A stretch of DNA of 64,000 nucleotides from Rotaria socialis. Lineage: Eukaryota > Rotifera > Eurotatoria > Philodinida > Philodinidae. The translations under genes were made by a program, and so were the position numbers. The DNA lies in NCBI GenBank assembly GCA_905331475.1, contig CAJNYU010003727.1, positions 48,194 through 112,193 on the forward strand, given 5' to 3'. Below the pieces are notes generated by a model. It searched no databases. It had not been told where the DNA came from and worked only from the letters and a program-made list of their open reading frames with translations. Positions 21,591-32,938 of this stretch are shown here, in pieces (position 1 is the first letter of the stretch; each line of letters opens with the position of its first letter).

Positions 21591-21701
21591 ACCTGAATAA
21601 TGCAAAAAGTGAACGTAGGCAGCTGGGTAGCATTCTGATGTGAGTTGCTGGAAGCTGATGTGCACTCGCAGCATAGTTATTCGAGATAGATCACTCATTA
21701 A

Positions 21702-22314
21702 TAGGGGTGTCAATTTACATTTTATTTAATTTAAATTTAACTTCTTGAAAAGTTAATTTAATTTTAAATTAAATTCTATTAAGTTAAATTTAAAATAAAT
21801 TTAAATTCTTCTGATGCAAAAATTTAAATATAAATAAAATTTAAATTTTCAGAATTTAAATTTAATTTATATTAACTTTTTGAAAATTTAATTCTCGATT
21901 TAATAAATTTTTTTAAATTTAAATTTTAAATTTAATAAATTGTTTGGATGGATACACATCATGGCTACGAGAAAAATACGTGACTTTAACAGTATTAAAT
22001 ACAAAATGAGAGGAAAACCTAGTATTTCAGGTTAATATTTATTCTTAATAGTCAAAAATTCTGTACAGATGATGCAGGATCCGTCATCTTTCTTCTTCAA
22101 AATACTAGGATACTCATAAAAATATATTTAATAGCACAATTTATAGAAGAATGACTAGTTTAACTTTAGAAAACAGGAAACATACTTAAATTCGACTTTA
22201 AATAGTAGCAATCAAGTCAAAAACTATGTTTTTCTACTTGTCTGCAAAATTTAACTAATTTGAATTTGAAACAATTTAATTTAAATTTAGTTAAATTTAA
22301 ATGTGACACCCCTA
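21702..22314. mobile_element. hAT-like MITE, 613 bp, perfect 8-bp target duplication
   Basis: Ends TAGGGGTGTCA and TGACACCCCTA are perfect inverted repeats, flanked by CTCATTAA on both sides (21694-21701 and 22315-22322). Just inside both ends are stretches made of AATTTAAATTTAA words. No coding capacity. Terminal sequence and duplication length fit non-autonomous hAT elements. Confidence 0.9.
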
Positions 22315-22435
22315 CTCATTAACTGCGATGGCAATGACCACTCTTGCTGGAAAAGAGTATCGGTATATCGCGCAACGGTGGGTGCAGCGACAAATTTCGT
22401 GAGTGTGCGAGTGGACTTATATTAGTGCCTCAATT

Positions 22436-22525
22436 CGAATTATAAAATTTATAAATACGATAAAATTTATCTTTACCTTTTGCCTGTGCACAATAGGATT
22501 TTCGGAAAATTTCATTTATTTTTGA
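22436..22525 (-). repeat. Inverted-repeat arm B (pairs with 20545-20634)
   Basis: Reads TGCCTCAATTCGAATTATA from its left edge, the reverse complement of the end of arm A. See arm A for the comparison. Confidence 0.45.
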
Positions 22526-23817
22526 AGTCGAATTAGGCAGCTACTCGATTATAGTAAGATATCGCATCGATCATTTCATAAGCAAAGGAAATTATCTAAA
22601 CTCAAATTTATATTAATTCGTAGATACTTTACGATTGCAAGTACATAATCGAAGAAATTATATATCAAACATGTTTCAAGAGATGTAACTAAAATATGCT
22701 AGTCAATGATTATCGAAAATGATAGTACCATTCTAAGATAGTAAATAGAGATTCAAATTTACAGAACCAATCATTAAATATTGTTCAGAAACGGGAGAAT
22801 GTATGGTAATTTTAGATCGTGACAACTGTTCTATTTTCAATCAACTACGTAGCTCTTTTTATATGAGTTTATCTATTACATTTTTCAGTCTGATTTATGA
22901 ACATATTGTCAATGCTTAATGTTACAAAAGAAAATAATCATGACCCATGATGTTTCAAAGTAGTCTTAACGTGTGCAAAATTTTAATTTTCACATCAATA
23001 TTAATGTAATCGCTCATGGTTTTCATTAGTCGAGTTGAATTATAAAAAGTAGTCTTTTTTTTGATTATTTAATCTTTCAATGCATTCATATATTCTACTA
23101 TTTTTATGATCTGTTGATGTATGAAAAGTTTTTCTATGATTAAACTTCATAAAAACAATCTAATGGACTATTTATCCTACCCAAACCATATGATATTGAA
23201 ATATTTATTAAGATCTAGCTATTTTATGCTATTTCTATTCAACAATCGCAAGTACAACAGTCGAATTAACAATACTAGATGTTTGAATACTAACATTCTA
23301 TAATAAGTCTTATATATTGACTATTTTTTATATAAACTCATCAATTTTGAACAAACTAAGTCCTTTAAATATTCATCTTTTTTCAAACTATGATAGTCGG
23401 AAACTAGTTTGCTTGATCCAAAAACAATTTTGTTTCTATTTTTCGTATGCGTTTCTTCGAAGCAGTTTCTTACAAAGATTTTTTTCTGAAATTCTGAAAT
23501 ATACAAAAGCATGCTTAAGTTTTTCTTTGATTACTATTGCGATAGAATGTTTTTATAGATGCATATGTTATTAATCTTCCATTGGTAATGAAAACTAATT
23601 TGAAACAGAAAATCAACAATTTTCTAGAGCTTATAGGATTCTATATAACTGAGCATGTCAAGAAAATATTCTGATGTAAGAAAAATGAGATAAAGCCAAA
23701 TTAAAATTGAGTACAAACAATTTATTTTTAATATATTCTCACAATATCACACATATTTCTTGTTTACGAATCTGTTACCTGTACTAAGAATTAATTGAGA
23801 AAGAAATATTTCGTTCA
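22526..23817. other. No gene recognised
   Basis: Strongly AT-rich. Small frames at 23121-23303 and 23317-23574 have the Phe/Leu/Asn/Tyr bias expected by chance. Confidence 0.4.
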
Positions 23818-23825
23818 CCCCCGAT

Positions 23826-24156
23826 CAGAGATGGGCAAGTCAGCGTTTTTTCGACTCAAGTCAAGTCAAGTCTGATTTCAAGTCAAGTCAATTTGAGTCA
23901 TAATTCATTCAAAAAATCATCAGGTGAAGTCATTTTTTGACTTGACTTGCCCATCTTTGATTTATTATTTGTATTTTTCTTCTACACTTCAAATTAGAGT
24001 TCAAAAATTTAATTAATAAAAGTTCTCTATACATATAATTTTTGACTTGACCTGAATTTCTCTGTACGACTTGTTGCAAGTCAAGTCAAGTCATCATGAC
24101 CCATCACTGACTTAACCCGTTTCAAGTCATTTTTTGACTTGACTTGCCCATCTCTG
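23826..24156. mobile_element. hAT-like MITE with AAGTC-word interior, 331 bp
   Basis: Ends CAGAGATGGGCAAGTC and GACTTGCCCATCTCTG form inverted repeats, with a perfect 8-bp duplication CCCCCGAT (23818-23825 and 24157-24164). The interior repeats AAGTC/GACTT words many times. A third copy of the terminal motif (GACTTGACTTGCCCATCTTT) lies internally near 23938-23957, so the element may be a composite of two copies. Confidence 0.9.
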
Positions 24157-24164
24157 CCCCCGAT

Positions 24165-24866
24165 ACATGATATCGCATGCATATATATATAACATCAGAG
24201 AAGAAGAAAGAAAAGAATAGAAAGATGAACAGTTAGATATAGATAGATGTCGTATTATTGGCTATATTCATCTAATGATATAGTATTAAATTCTATTAAA
24301 TTACTTGTCCCATATAAAATACTAATGCTAACACTTTAATTATGATAACCTTTAATTTGTTCATGGGTTATACCGTTCTTTTTATATGAAACACTACGGT
24401 TTTAATCTTCTATAAGACTTGATGCAATTATTAATCAAAAAAAGAAAACCCTTTCATCAACGATAGAAAAAAACATTACTATTAAAATTACTACTGTCTA
24501 AAAGAGAATGAGTGGAACTTGTTACATCTATATATAAATGAATTGATGTTTTTTTCTGTAATTTAATGTTCGACAATCATACTATGAATATTGTCATCGT
24601 GATACTGTGACATTTTTTCTTTATAAATATGAATTTGTTCTCATTTACAAATCGAGCTATATCACGTAGACTAAGAAGTAAATCTTATTCATAACTGATA
24701 TACAGAGTTCACTTCTGATTTTGATGCATTTGATATTTGTTTCAAAAACAGATATCGATTCATTGAATTTTTTGTCAAAAAGTTGTCTGAAGGTAAGCCG
24801 TTGCATAACATGAATTTAAATAACAAAATATAGTGGATAATAGTACATCATCCTATCAAAATCTAT
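24165..24866. other. No gene recognised
   Basis: AT-rich 3' flank of the ADP-ribosyltransferase gene; it may contain its 3' untranslated region. No structure noticed beyond a short (AT)n tract near 24181. Confidence 0.4.
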
Positions 24867-26416
24867 TCACACTGATCCTTTGATAAACTTACCACGAGAA
24901 CTACTTCGTTTATCAACAAGGCTTGTATCAATCAAATCATTGGGATTTTTGAGTGCAAGTAGTTTCTTGTGCCACTCCATACTTTCATTAAATTTATGAG
25001 CTTGTGCTGTCACCTCGCCAAGATCTTCATACAATTTAACAAGCAATGGATCATTTGGTGGAAGTTCTTTTAATAGGCGAGTAAAGTATTGTTCAGCTTG
25101 GCCGAAATTTCCCATTTTCATTAATAGTTTTCCTAATATTCGAAGATTTGTTTCTCCACTACCAAGCTGTTGCTTCATATACATGAGAACTTGCTTTAAA
25201 TCATGTTCATTCTCGCTATACAACGTCATTTTAATGATCCATACTTGACCATCACTACTACGATTGATGCTATTCAAACGGAAAATAGAACCAAGCATGA
25301 AGAGAACTTCTGATTCATCTTGGAAATAACTACAGGCACGTATATCAGCAAATGGTTTTGAAGTGATATTCTTTGGATCCGCATCAATTTCAAATAGTAT
25401 AGGTTCAAAATTGTTTGTGTCATTAGAAACATTGAGAAATGACAAGGCTTTTTGATACTCAGTACTTGTTGAGAAAAATGAATTTACCGAGATTAATTGA
25501 CCACAAGATTTTTTCAACGTTTTTAATTCGTCACTTGATATCATCTGACTACGATAGACATGTAGACGTTGTTTAGTTGATTCATCGTTTAATTGGCGCT
25601 GAATATCAGATATAAATGCACGAAATAAAAATATCAGATGAATATCTTGTGTACGTAAAGCTGCATTAAGAGTTTTGTAAAAGAATGATTCTCGTGTATA
25701 CCACCATAAGGCTTTGCTAGACGAATATGTTGTTTTAAAATCATTAACATTACTCAATTCCATACTATTACCCTCATATTGCTTTTTACAACGATGAATA
25801 AGTTCTTCTTTATCTTTTTCAGTAGATTTTAATCGTAAAAGACAATCGATCAGAACTTGATAAAATATAAATTGACCATCTATACCTGCTGTTGAATTAC
25901 CAGTAAAAAAATTAATTGATAATGGCTCTTCCACCATTTTCTGTATTTTATAGTCAGCTTTAATTCGAGAAATGAGTTCATCAAGTTCAACAACCACAGC
26001 TTTTACCTATTAACACAGCATCATTTATCTAAAATTAAAATCACTACTGAGAAGAATGTTACTTTTGAGTATTTGTCCGCCCATTTTTTGTTACCGTTCT
26101 TATCCATGCAGTATACATAAATTGATATAACTTGCCGAAGTTTGTAAATATTAGGAACAATTTCTCGTCCTAAACCACCACTCACAATCATTACTATTCG
26201 ATCGTTTTGTAATTGTCCCTCGATAAATTGTTGACATTTTTTTACATCTTGAAATTTTAGAAGACGATTAATAATAGAGCGTAATTTTTGTTCTGTATCT
26301 CGTGTTTCTTTAGGATTAGCATCCAACCATAGGAGACTGAAAATTTCAAGACGGCTATCATCCGGATTTGTATTAGTTTTATCAGTTGATGAAACAGCAG
26401 AGGCCATTTTAATCAA
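24867..26416 (-). CDS. Mono-ADP-ribosyltransferase with TPR repeats, two exons
   Basis: Exon 1 26063-26416, intron 26007-26061 (55 nt), exon 2 24867-26006; 497 aa. Residues 1-118 form an N-terminal alpha/beta domain (IVMIVSGGLG, ISIYVYC) of unknown role. An ART domain follows with the R-S-E triad: Arg in HVYRSQM (about 270), FFSTSTEY (about 297-299) and the E-x-E of YFQDESEVLF (about 349-351), the pattern of arginine-directed mono-ADP-ribosyltransferases. The enzyme would transfer ADP-ribose from NAD+ to a protein; the target is unknown. Two TPR-like helical pairs occupy about 400-480 (GNFGQAEQYFTRLLKELP, then KFNESMEWHKKLL). The protein then stops at KFIKGSV, so the TPR array is short compared with the longer arrays I associate with this group. 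There is no signal peptide, so it is probably cytosolic. The frame and splice are intact. A relic of a similar first exon lies at 613-999. Confidence 0.88.
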
Positions 26417-29400
26417 TAGAACTAGATAGAATAAAAATAAACAAGTTAGACTGAATTAGAAAACAAAGGATGATTTTTGCTTTAAGCACTATATGGTCTA
26501 ACTCTACGATATCGAAAATCTCAATCATGATTGTTTGAATGATCAAATTGACATCTCAAAATTAAAAAGACGCTGCACCACAGAAATTACATATAAACAA
26601 ATGCAATGGATAAGTGATTGAGAAGATAAAAATTATTATTCTTCGAGTACTTCTAAAAATTTCAGCTATGCAAATATGAATTGAATAATCAATGTTTTAC
26701 ATCAGTGATTACATAGTTCGCTAGCTGACTACGTATGAAGAATTCATTTACAAGTCAACGATTGGTTTTGAACAACAAGAATATCAATATCTAGAATTTT
26801 TCAATATTCATAAAGATTTTGATAGAGAAGAGTGCATTGCATTCAACAAAATTCATTCTGACATTTTTGATTCCTCCTAGCAAGTTTCTCACCGCCAAAT
26901 ACTCGACCAAACTCAAGCTACTGTCGATTCACTATTTGAATGGCGCATGGTTACCGAAAAGAGAATTTTCTCTTTTTGTCACACTGTTTTTCGACACAAC
27001 TAACTGTTGTTTCTCACGTGCTCACTGACAAGGTAAAGTTTAATGCTTCATTTTTTTCTACCTCTTGAAATCTTTTCAAATATGTTCTCTGCTGAGACAA
27101 CAACAATGCAACATACGCTGAAACCGAGTAAATAAAGATTAAAGGTAGGGAAAGCAAGAAAAAAAGTTTTTTCTATTTCTTAAAGGAGATTTATTTCTGT
27201 ACAAACATATTGATGCTGCATAGTTAGTTGACCACTATACGCCATTCATAAGAAGGAGCAAATATGACGTTTCTTGTGTCTCATAACTATGAAGTTGTGT
27301 TTAGTGATCGATTATAATTAGCATGCCTTTTGTCTTCTTTGATTTCACATGCGATTCATAAAGGTTTATTTTGTACGTAACATTGGCCAGAAATTAATCC
27401 ATAAAATCTTTGTTTTCAAATTCTATTAGTGACGTTTTCTTGGGTGTGCGTGTGGGTGTGGTTGTGAGGGGGGATCTGACCTCAACAAGTGCCCCACACC
27501 CCAACCTATGACGATTTGTGTTCAATTGAAAACGTCAATTCGTTGCGCACAGCCTTGTGCATTCATGGAATAGTGATTTTTTGTTGAGAAGATTTTTATT
27601 TTCAGCCGCTTTTCTCATCGATGAACCAAAATTGTTGTTGAATTTCCAATACAATCAGTCAGGTAAGGTGCAGAAGCATGAGCCAACGCATTCCTCCATT
27701 GTCCTTCAGATGGTCGCCATATTTCAATAGTTAGGATAAATCTTAGCAGACCTGCTTCTAAGAAGAAGATCTTTATTAACATGATTAGAATTTATTCTTC
27801 ATTTGGCGTACCGATGTTACTGAAGTAAGGAACACTATTCCATTATTACCGTGGAAGATCTATTTCTTAAACTGGACATGTTCATGTCGGAAATGAGATA
27901 AAAGCGGAAAGATGCTTGAAGGGCGATGAAGGCATAGTTCAAATTCTAAAAGAATGTGGCTGGCTACAGATAGTGAATTTGATTTGCACTATATGCGAAC
28001 TGCTGTAAGCTATTTATAATAAAATAAAATTCTTTCTTGTTTTCAATCATATTTGTTCTTGTTTTAAAATGGATAAATTTAGATACAATAAATAAATTCC
28101 TAATTAGAACATCTGAAAACTTTAAGACATTTCTTAGAACCCATTGATAATAATGAAATAAATCAAAATATAAATCGTACAAAACTTCATCTTGATCAAT
28201 TAAAAGCATACTTGCATTAGTAAAAAGTGAATTAAATCTTTCACAAATGAAGAAGGAGAAACATTTACATTTTCTTCAATATTAAACTGATTAAGTCGAT
28301 CATGTAGCTTATTTCATTGATAGGCAGTTATCAGATAGATAAATAACAATGAGAATGAAAACAAAATAGGTGTGATTCGCAGTGTTAGTTAATTCAGTGA
28401 TAAATTACTTGAACGGCTTTCTACTATAGATATGAAATTCATTTTTATTTTGTTGTCAGAATGACGATAAGTAATGTCATGTCTGAAAATAGTTTTAGAA
28501 AACAACATTCTACTTCTGCATGCATAGTTCTTCTATATCTTTATTCATATTAATATTTCCGATGAGTTAGAATAAAAGAGCGGAAATGATATCAAAGCCC
28601 GCAGAACTTCATACAGTCTTTTGAATATCATTTGCACTATTAGATGATGAATGACGATGAAAGTAAAGATATTTATGACAATAAAAATGACTTAAAAGCT
28701 CAGGTATCTATTTCAGATTAAATAGAGATGTGTCATGGAACGGTACCTATCGTCCCCATAATCTCTATGCTATTTTCATTTGTCTCTTTCTATTTGATTC
28801 GTCTTCGAAGTATATATAAATATACTATTGAGACAATGCGCAAAAACAAAGATCTAATGGAAATTTAATGTTGATAGTACATTCAATATCGTAGGGAAAC
28901 CTATTAGCTGAGTGATATGATCGCAAATAATCGATTGAGTATTTTGTCATATTATATTTCATTTGCCAATGGAATTCAGGTTTCTATTTAAAAAAAAATC
29001 TTACATACAATTTTGCTGATCAGATTGAAAGCTGAAAAACAGTTTTCATGTCTCAATCGTATCCTGCGATGCATCTTTCTTCATTTCAAGAGTTCGCAAA
29101 TCTCATCTAACGATGTAAACAGGTAAATACAATAGGAAAATTTTCATAAACTATGTTTGATATTTCAGTAGTAGTACCATAAGGATCAGAAACAGATCCT
29201 TCAAAACCATTGTATAGAAGTGTGAGTGTGACTAAAAATAGTAAATTGACAAGTAAACTTTAAAAACGAGCGAGCCATACGCATCTTGACTTTCTTTCAT
29301 TGACAAATCCACACTAAAGATTATTTTGCTATGTCAAAAACACTTCATCTCTTCTGGAACACTTCATTTTGAAATTCTTTCCTTTTCTAGCATCATAAAT

Positions 29401-30934
29401 GCTATACTCTCCTGAATAACCATTGTCAAGTCGCTAGTTGCTAACCTTTAGGAGAAACATAGGATGGATATTCAAAAAAAAAAAAAAAAAGATGGAAATT
29501 AATCATGGACGTGAAAAATTTTCAAAGTCAGTAAGTCATTTGTTTTTTCGCGGCAATATCTTAGCGAATAGAATTATACTTCTAATTACAATATTCTTCT
29601 TGCTTTCAAATTAAGCATTGTAAAAAGCACTTTCAAGAAACTCTTTTTCAAGTAGATAAGGACGAAATGTCGTGACGAGAAAAAAATTACATTAATACTT
29701 CTATGACAATAACCCCGACAGTATGACAGTTAGCGTGCACACTATTATTGTAAGATCAAATCAAAATAGAAGAAGAAACTTTCTGCTTAGCTAATGACAC
29801 AGAAAAACAAAACCTTGAACACTAACATATAATACGTCAGTAATAAATTTTAATACTCTATTCATTCTTTCAGATGATTGATAAAACTAAACGATCTTGT
29901 ATCGCTCAATTATGTCATTAGAAAAACAAATATTTCAATGGGTTATGTGCAATACAGTAACAATAAATAATAATTAAATTCTACTAAAACTCTTTGCTGT
30001 TCTTACTATCATCATTTTAAGTATTTCAGTTCGAGAAGCCACATGCTACGACGCACATTTATTTATACAAACAAATTGATTTCATCTCCACTATAGAAAA
30101 CAGTAAACCGATTGTGCTGATTATCCTTTGGTTCTTCTGTATCATTCGTTATTGATACAGAAATAAATCTCAGCACAGTTCATTTACCATTCTCTTGTAT
30201 AATATCAATGAAAATTTTTTTCTCTTCTCCTTTACTTTCCAAACAACAGTAACAGAATTTCTCTTTTCACAATTGTGCAATAGCTCATCACTAATGGAAA
30301 GCGAGAGACAGAGAGAGAGAGAGTGAGCGAATCGAATATTTTAGATTATTAATATACTAGTCTATCAACACATATTATGTCTTTTTTTGTTTGCGGTTGC
30401 TATATTCCATAATTGGCAAGTCCCCTATGTTTTTTATTTCCCTATTGCAATTAATTGGTCAGACTTCTAAGTACGAATGTCAAACAGCATGTCAACACTG
30501 GAAAATGGTTGATTGGATTAACAAGCTTACTGGTTTCTTTTTTTCTTCTCAAACTAACATTAGTTACTCAAAACAAAAAAAGTTCACTGATGATCAGTAG
30601 AATATAATAGTAGTGAAAGTCATGATTTCTTTTTCTCTTTTTCTAACAGTTAGTTATAACAATACACTATATTTAAGAGTTTCTCGTTTACAGAATCATC
30701 CTGCCCCTAAAAATATGCGGGTTTTTTGATTGATTGCATGAGAAGACAAGTTCATCGAATAAAAGATACATAGAAGAAAAGAGGAAATTAGATAACAACG
30801 TTGTAAAATGCGGAAACAACAGAAGAAGAAGAAAAAAGAATAAAAATATACATCGACAAAAAAAAAGACATTGTCTTTATTGATTACCATTTAGAGTTTG
30901 TTCGTCTCTCATGTTATTTAGATAAATGAAATGA
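26417..30934. other. 4.5-kb gene-poor stretch
   Basis: AT-rich with no recognised family. It holds an 81-codon minus-strand frame (27964-28209) whose upstream sequence is open only in shifted frames, so it might be a decayed exon, a GT-rich tract near 27445-27465, a 17-A run at 29476-29492 and an AG microsatellite near 30307-30321. No inverted-repeat element was noticed. Confidence 0.4.
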
Positions 30935-31569
30935 ATGGGCACCGAATCATTTCGCTCATATTTTATTCTATTATTGTTCTGCTTAATTATCTTTGTTAAT
31001 TATGGTAGCGGTGATCGAAAAAAAATTATTGTCAATAGTCTATTTACACATTCGTCTTATCCATCAATTAATTTTGCTCTTCAACAAATTGATTCACTAC
31101 AGATGGATATTATACTTGAACTTAATACAACAGAAGAAATTATTCCAGTAGGTTATCTTAGAATCGTAGGTTATTCTATTGCTGGTTCTTTCTTTTTAGT
31201 GTGACGTGGGCACAAGCGTAAAAAAACTTTTTACTATAATTAATAAGAAAAATTGGTTTAATGTTTTAATAAGTGATGCTTGTCAAAATGTACTAAGTTA
31301 TATAGCTGAAGCCGCAACTTATTTTCATATACCGGTGGTACGAATATTGATTATAAAGAAAATTTTATTTTTTAATGATATTTCATGTACTATTCTAGTT
31401 TTCATTTACGGAAAGTGATCTATCGTTATCATCGATTGAACGTTATCCACTTTTTTATCATATCGTACCATCGGATCGTGCTCATAATTTAGTGCGGAAA
31501 CAACTTTTACAATACTTTAATTGGACACGATTTGGATTAATTTATCAACATGGATCAAAATATACATTG
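30935..31569 (+). pseudogene. N-terminal part of a GABA-B-like / ANF-receptor ligand-binding protein
   Basis: Three exons (30935-31147, 31200-31337, 31399-31569; introns 52 and 61 nt) encode 174 residues. They start with ATG and a signal peptide (hydrophobic ILLLFCLIIFVNYG). The sequence then follows lobe 1 of class C receptor ligand-binding domains: a (S/N)-x-x-(F/Y)-A-L-x-x-I region, an IAEAATYFHIPV-type helix and strand, and SSIERYPLFYHIVPSDRAHN followed by FNWTRFGLIYQ, the canonical order in GABA-B receptors and receptor guanylate cyclases. After the donor GTTAGT at 31570 no further receptor exon was found. Lobe 2, the seven helices and the tail are missing. A repeat and an assembly gap follow, so this is either a truncated gene or a misjoined contig. 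Clean splicing favours recent loss or assembly. Confidence 0.7.
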
Positions 31570-31988
31570 GTTAGTTGATATTATTAGATAGCAAAAAAAT
31601 TCCATTGACATGTTGTTAACGTAGAAATAATGATGGCTTTATTTTATGTAAAAATGAATAATTAAATTAATAGAGCAGAAAAATAGACTCGATTAGATCT
31701 AGATACAGTTTTTTTCTCGTTTGATTATTCTATTAATAAGAAAATCAGATTAACATAGCTGATAGTTTGCTCATTTAGGTTCTTCTTTTTTTATTGAGAC
31801 TTGCTGATGTCTAAAACAAACAAATCCGATTGGTAGTGAAATCTATTCGGAATAAATGACACGTTTGAATCAATTCTAAATGTTGCTGTTTTCATCTTAA
31901 TCTCAAGCGAATTTCAATTAGTAGAACTTTTCTTTCGATATAATTTGTTTATTTAGAGGAATTGAAGCACTAACGTTAGTATCCTTAA

Positions 31989-32672
31989 GGGCCTCCCCCT
32001 CAGAAAAGCCGATTTTTCAAAAAAAAACGAAATCGAGTTTTATCATAGAAAGATTCCCCGTGATCTCCTCTTTCAGAATATATATAATTTTTTGAGAAAA
32101 GGTTAAGTTTTGACAGACTTATTGAAGAAATACTCTTTCATCTCCCTTACTCCCACACACCTTTCTAAAAATTTCTAAATATTGATCTGAAAACATGGGT
32201 CTCAACTAGAAAAATGATTATAAATTTCGTTTGCCTTTAGCTTTCCCTGATATTTTTTTTTACTTTAAAGGTTTCAATTATAGCTAACTTTTTATCAGAC
32301 GGGTTTTCGATATTGGATTCCTGGACTGATAAAAGTTCGGTTTAGTGCGTTTTTTATACCTACTTTGGCAGTCATACCGAGTAAAATACTTATAAAAAAT
32401 GAGTAGAAGCGAATTTCAAAATTCTATCTGATAAAAATTTGCGTATGGAGGCTAGCTTTAATTTAAAACCGACCCGGCCTCGATAGCTCTCATAGTCATG
32501 AAGTTATAGCAATTCTCGTGGAAGCCACAAAACAAGTCATAAGTCTAGTTTAGTAAGGTATACAAGGCTGAAACTTTTACCACAAGCGTTTCTCACTGCC
32601 ACCATGTATCCCTGAAAGTTTCAGCTCAAACCTATGCTCAAAAGTGGCAAGTCGATTCTGAGAGGGGGGGCC
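31989..32672. mobile_element. TTAA-flanked element with G/C-rich ends
   Basis: Ends GGGCCTCCCCCTCAGAA and an inverse TTCTGAGAGGGGGGGCC-like end are each flanked by TTAA (31985-31988 and 32673-32676), the target of piggyBac-type movers. No transposase. The right end abuts the assembly gap, so its flank is visible only as TTAA. Confidence 0.6.
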
Positions 32673-32676
32673 TTAA

Positions 32677-32737
32677 NNNNNNNNNNNNNNNNNNNNNNNN
32701 NNNNCCCCCCCCCCCCCCCCCCCCCACCCCCCCCCCC
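32677..32737. other. Assembly gap followed by poly(C)
   Basis: Ns at 32677-32704, then 21 C, one A and 11 C. As at 7938-8076, a G/C homopolymer borders the gap. Linkage of the receptor fragment to the potassium channel depends on this join. Confidence 0.95.
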
Positions 32738-32938
32738 GCTAGTAAAATTTGTCATATAATCGAGACGATAACAATATCATATTTATCGCTCTGAACATAG
32801 TTGAAATATTTTTGATCAAAAGTGCTAGTTCAACTGAACAGTTTTCTTATCAATAAAAACTTTGAAAAGTTATCTATGAATCTGATTATATTATATTAAC
32901 GATAGTAAATGTTCATTTTGTTTTTTTTATTTTGATAG

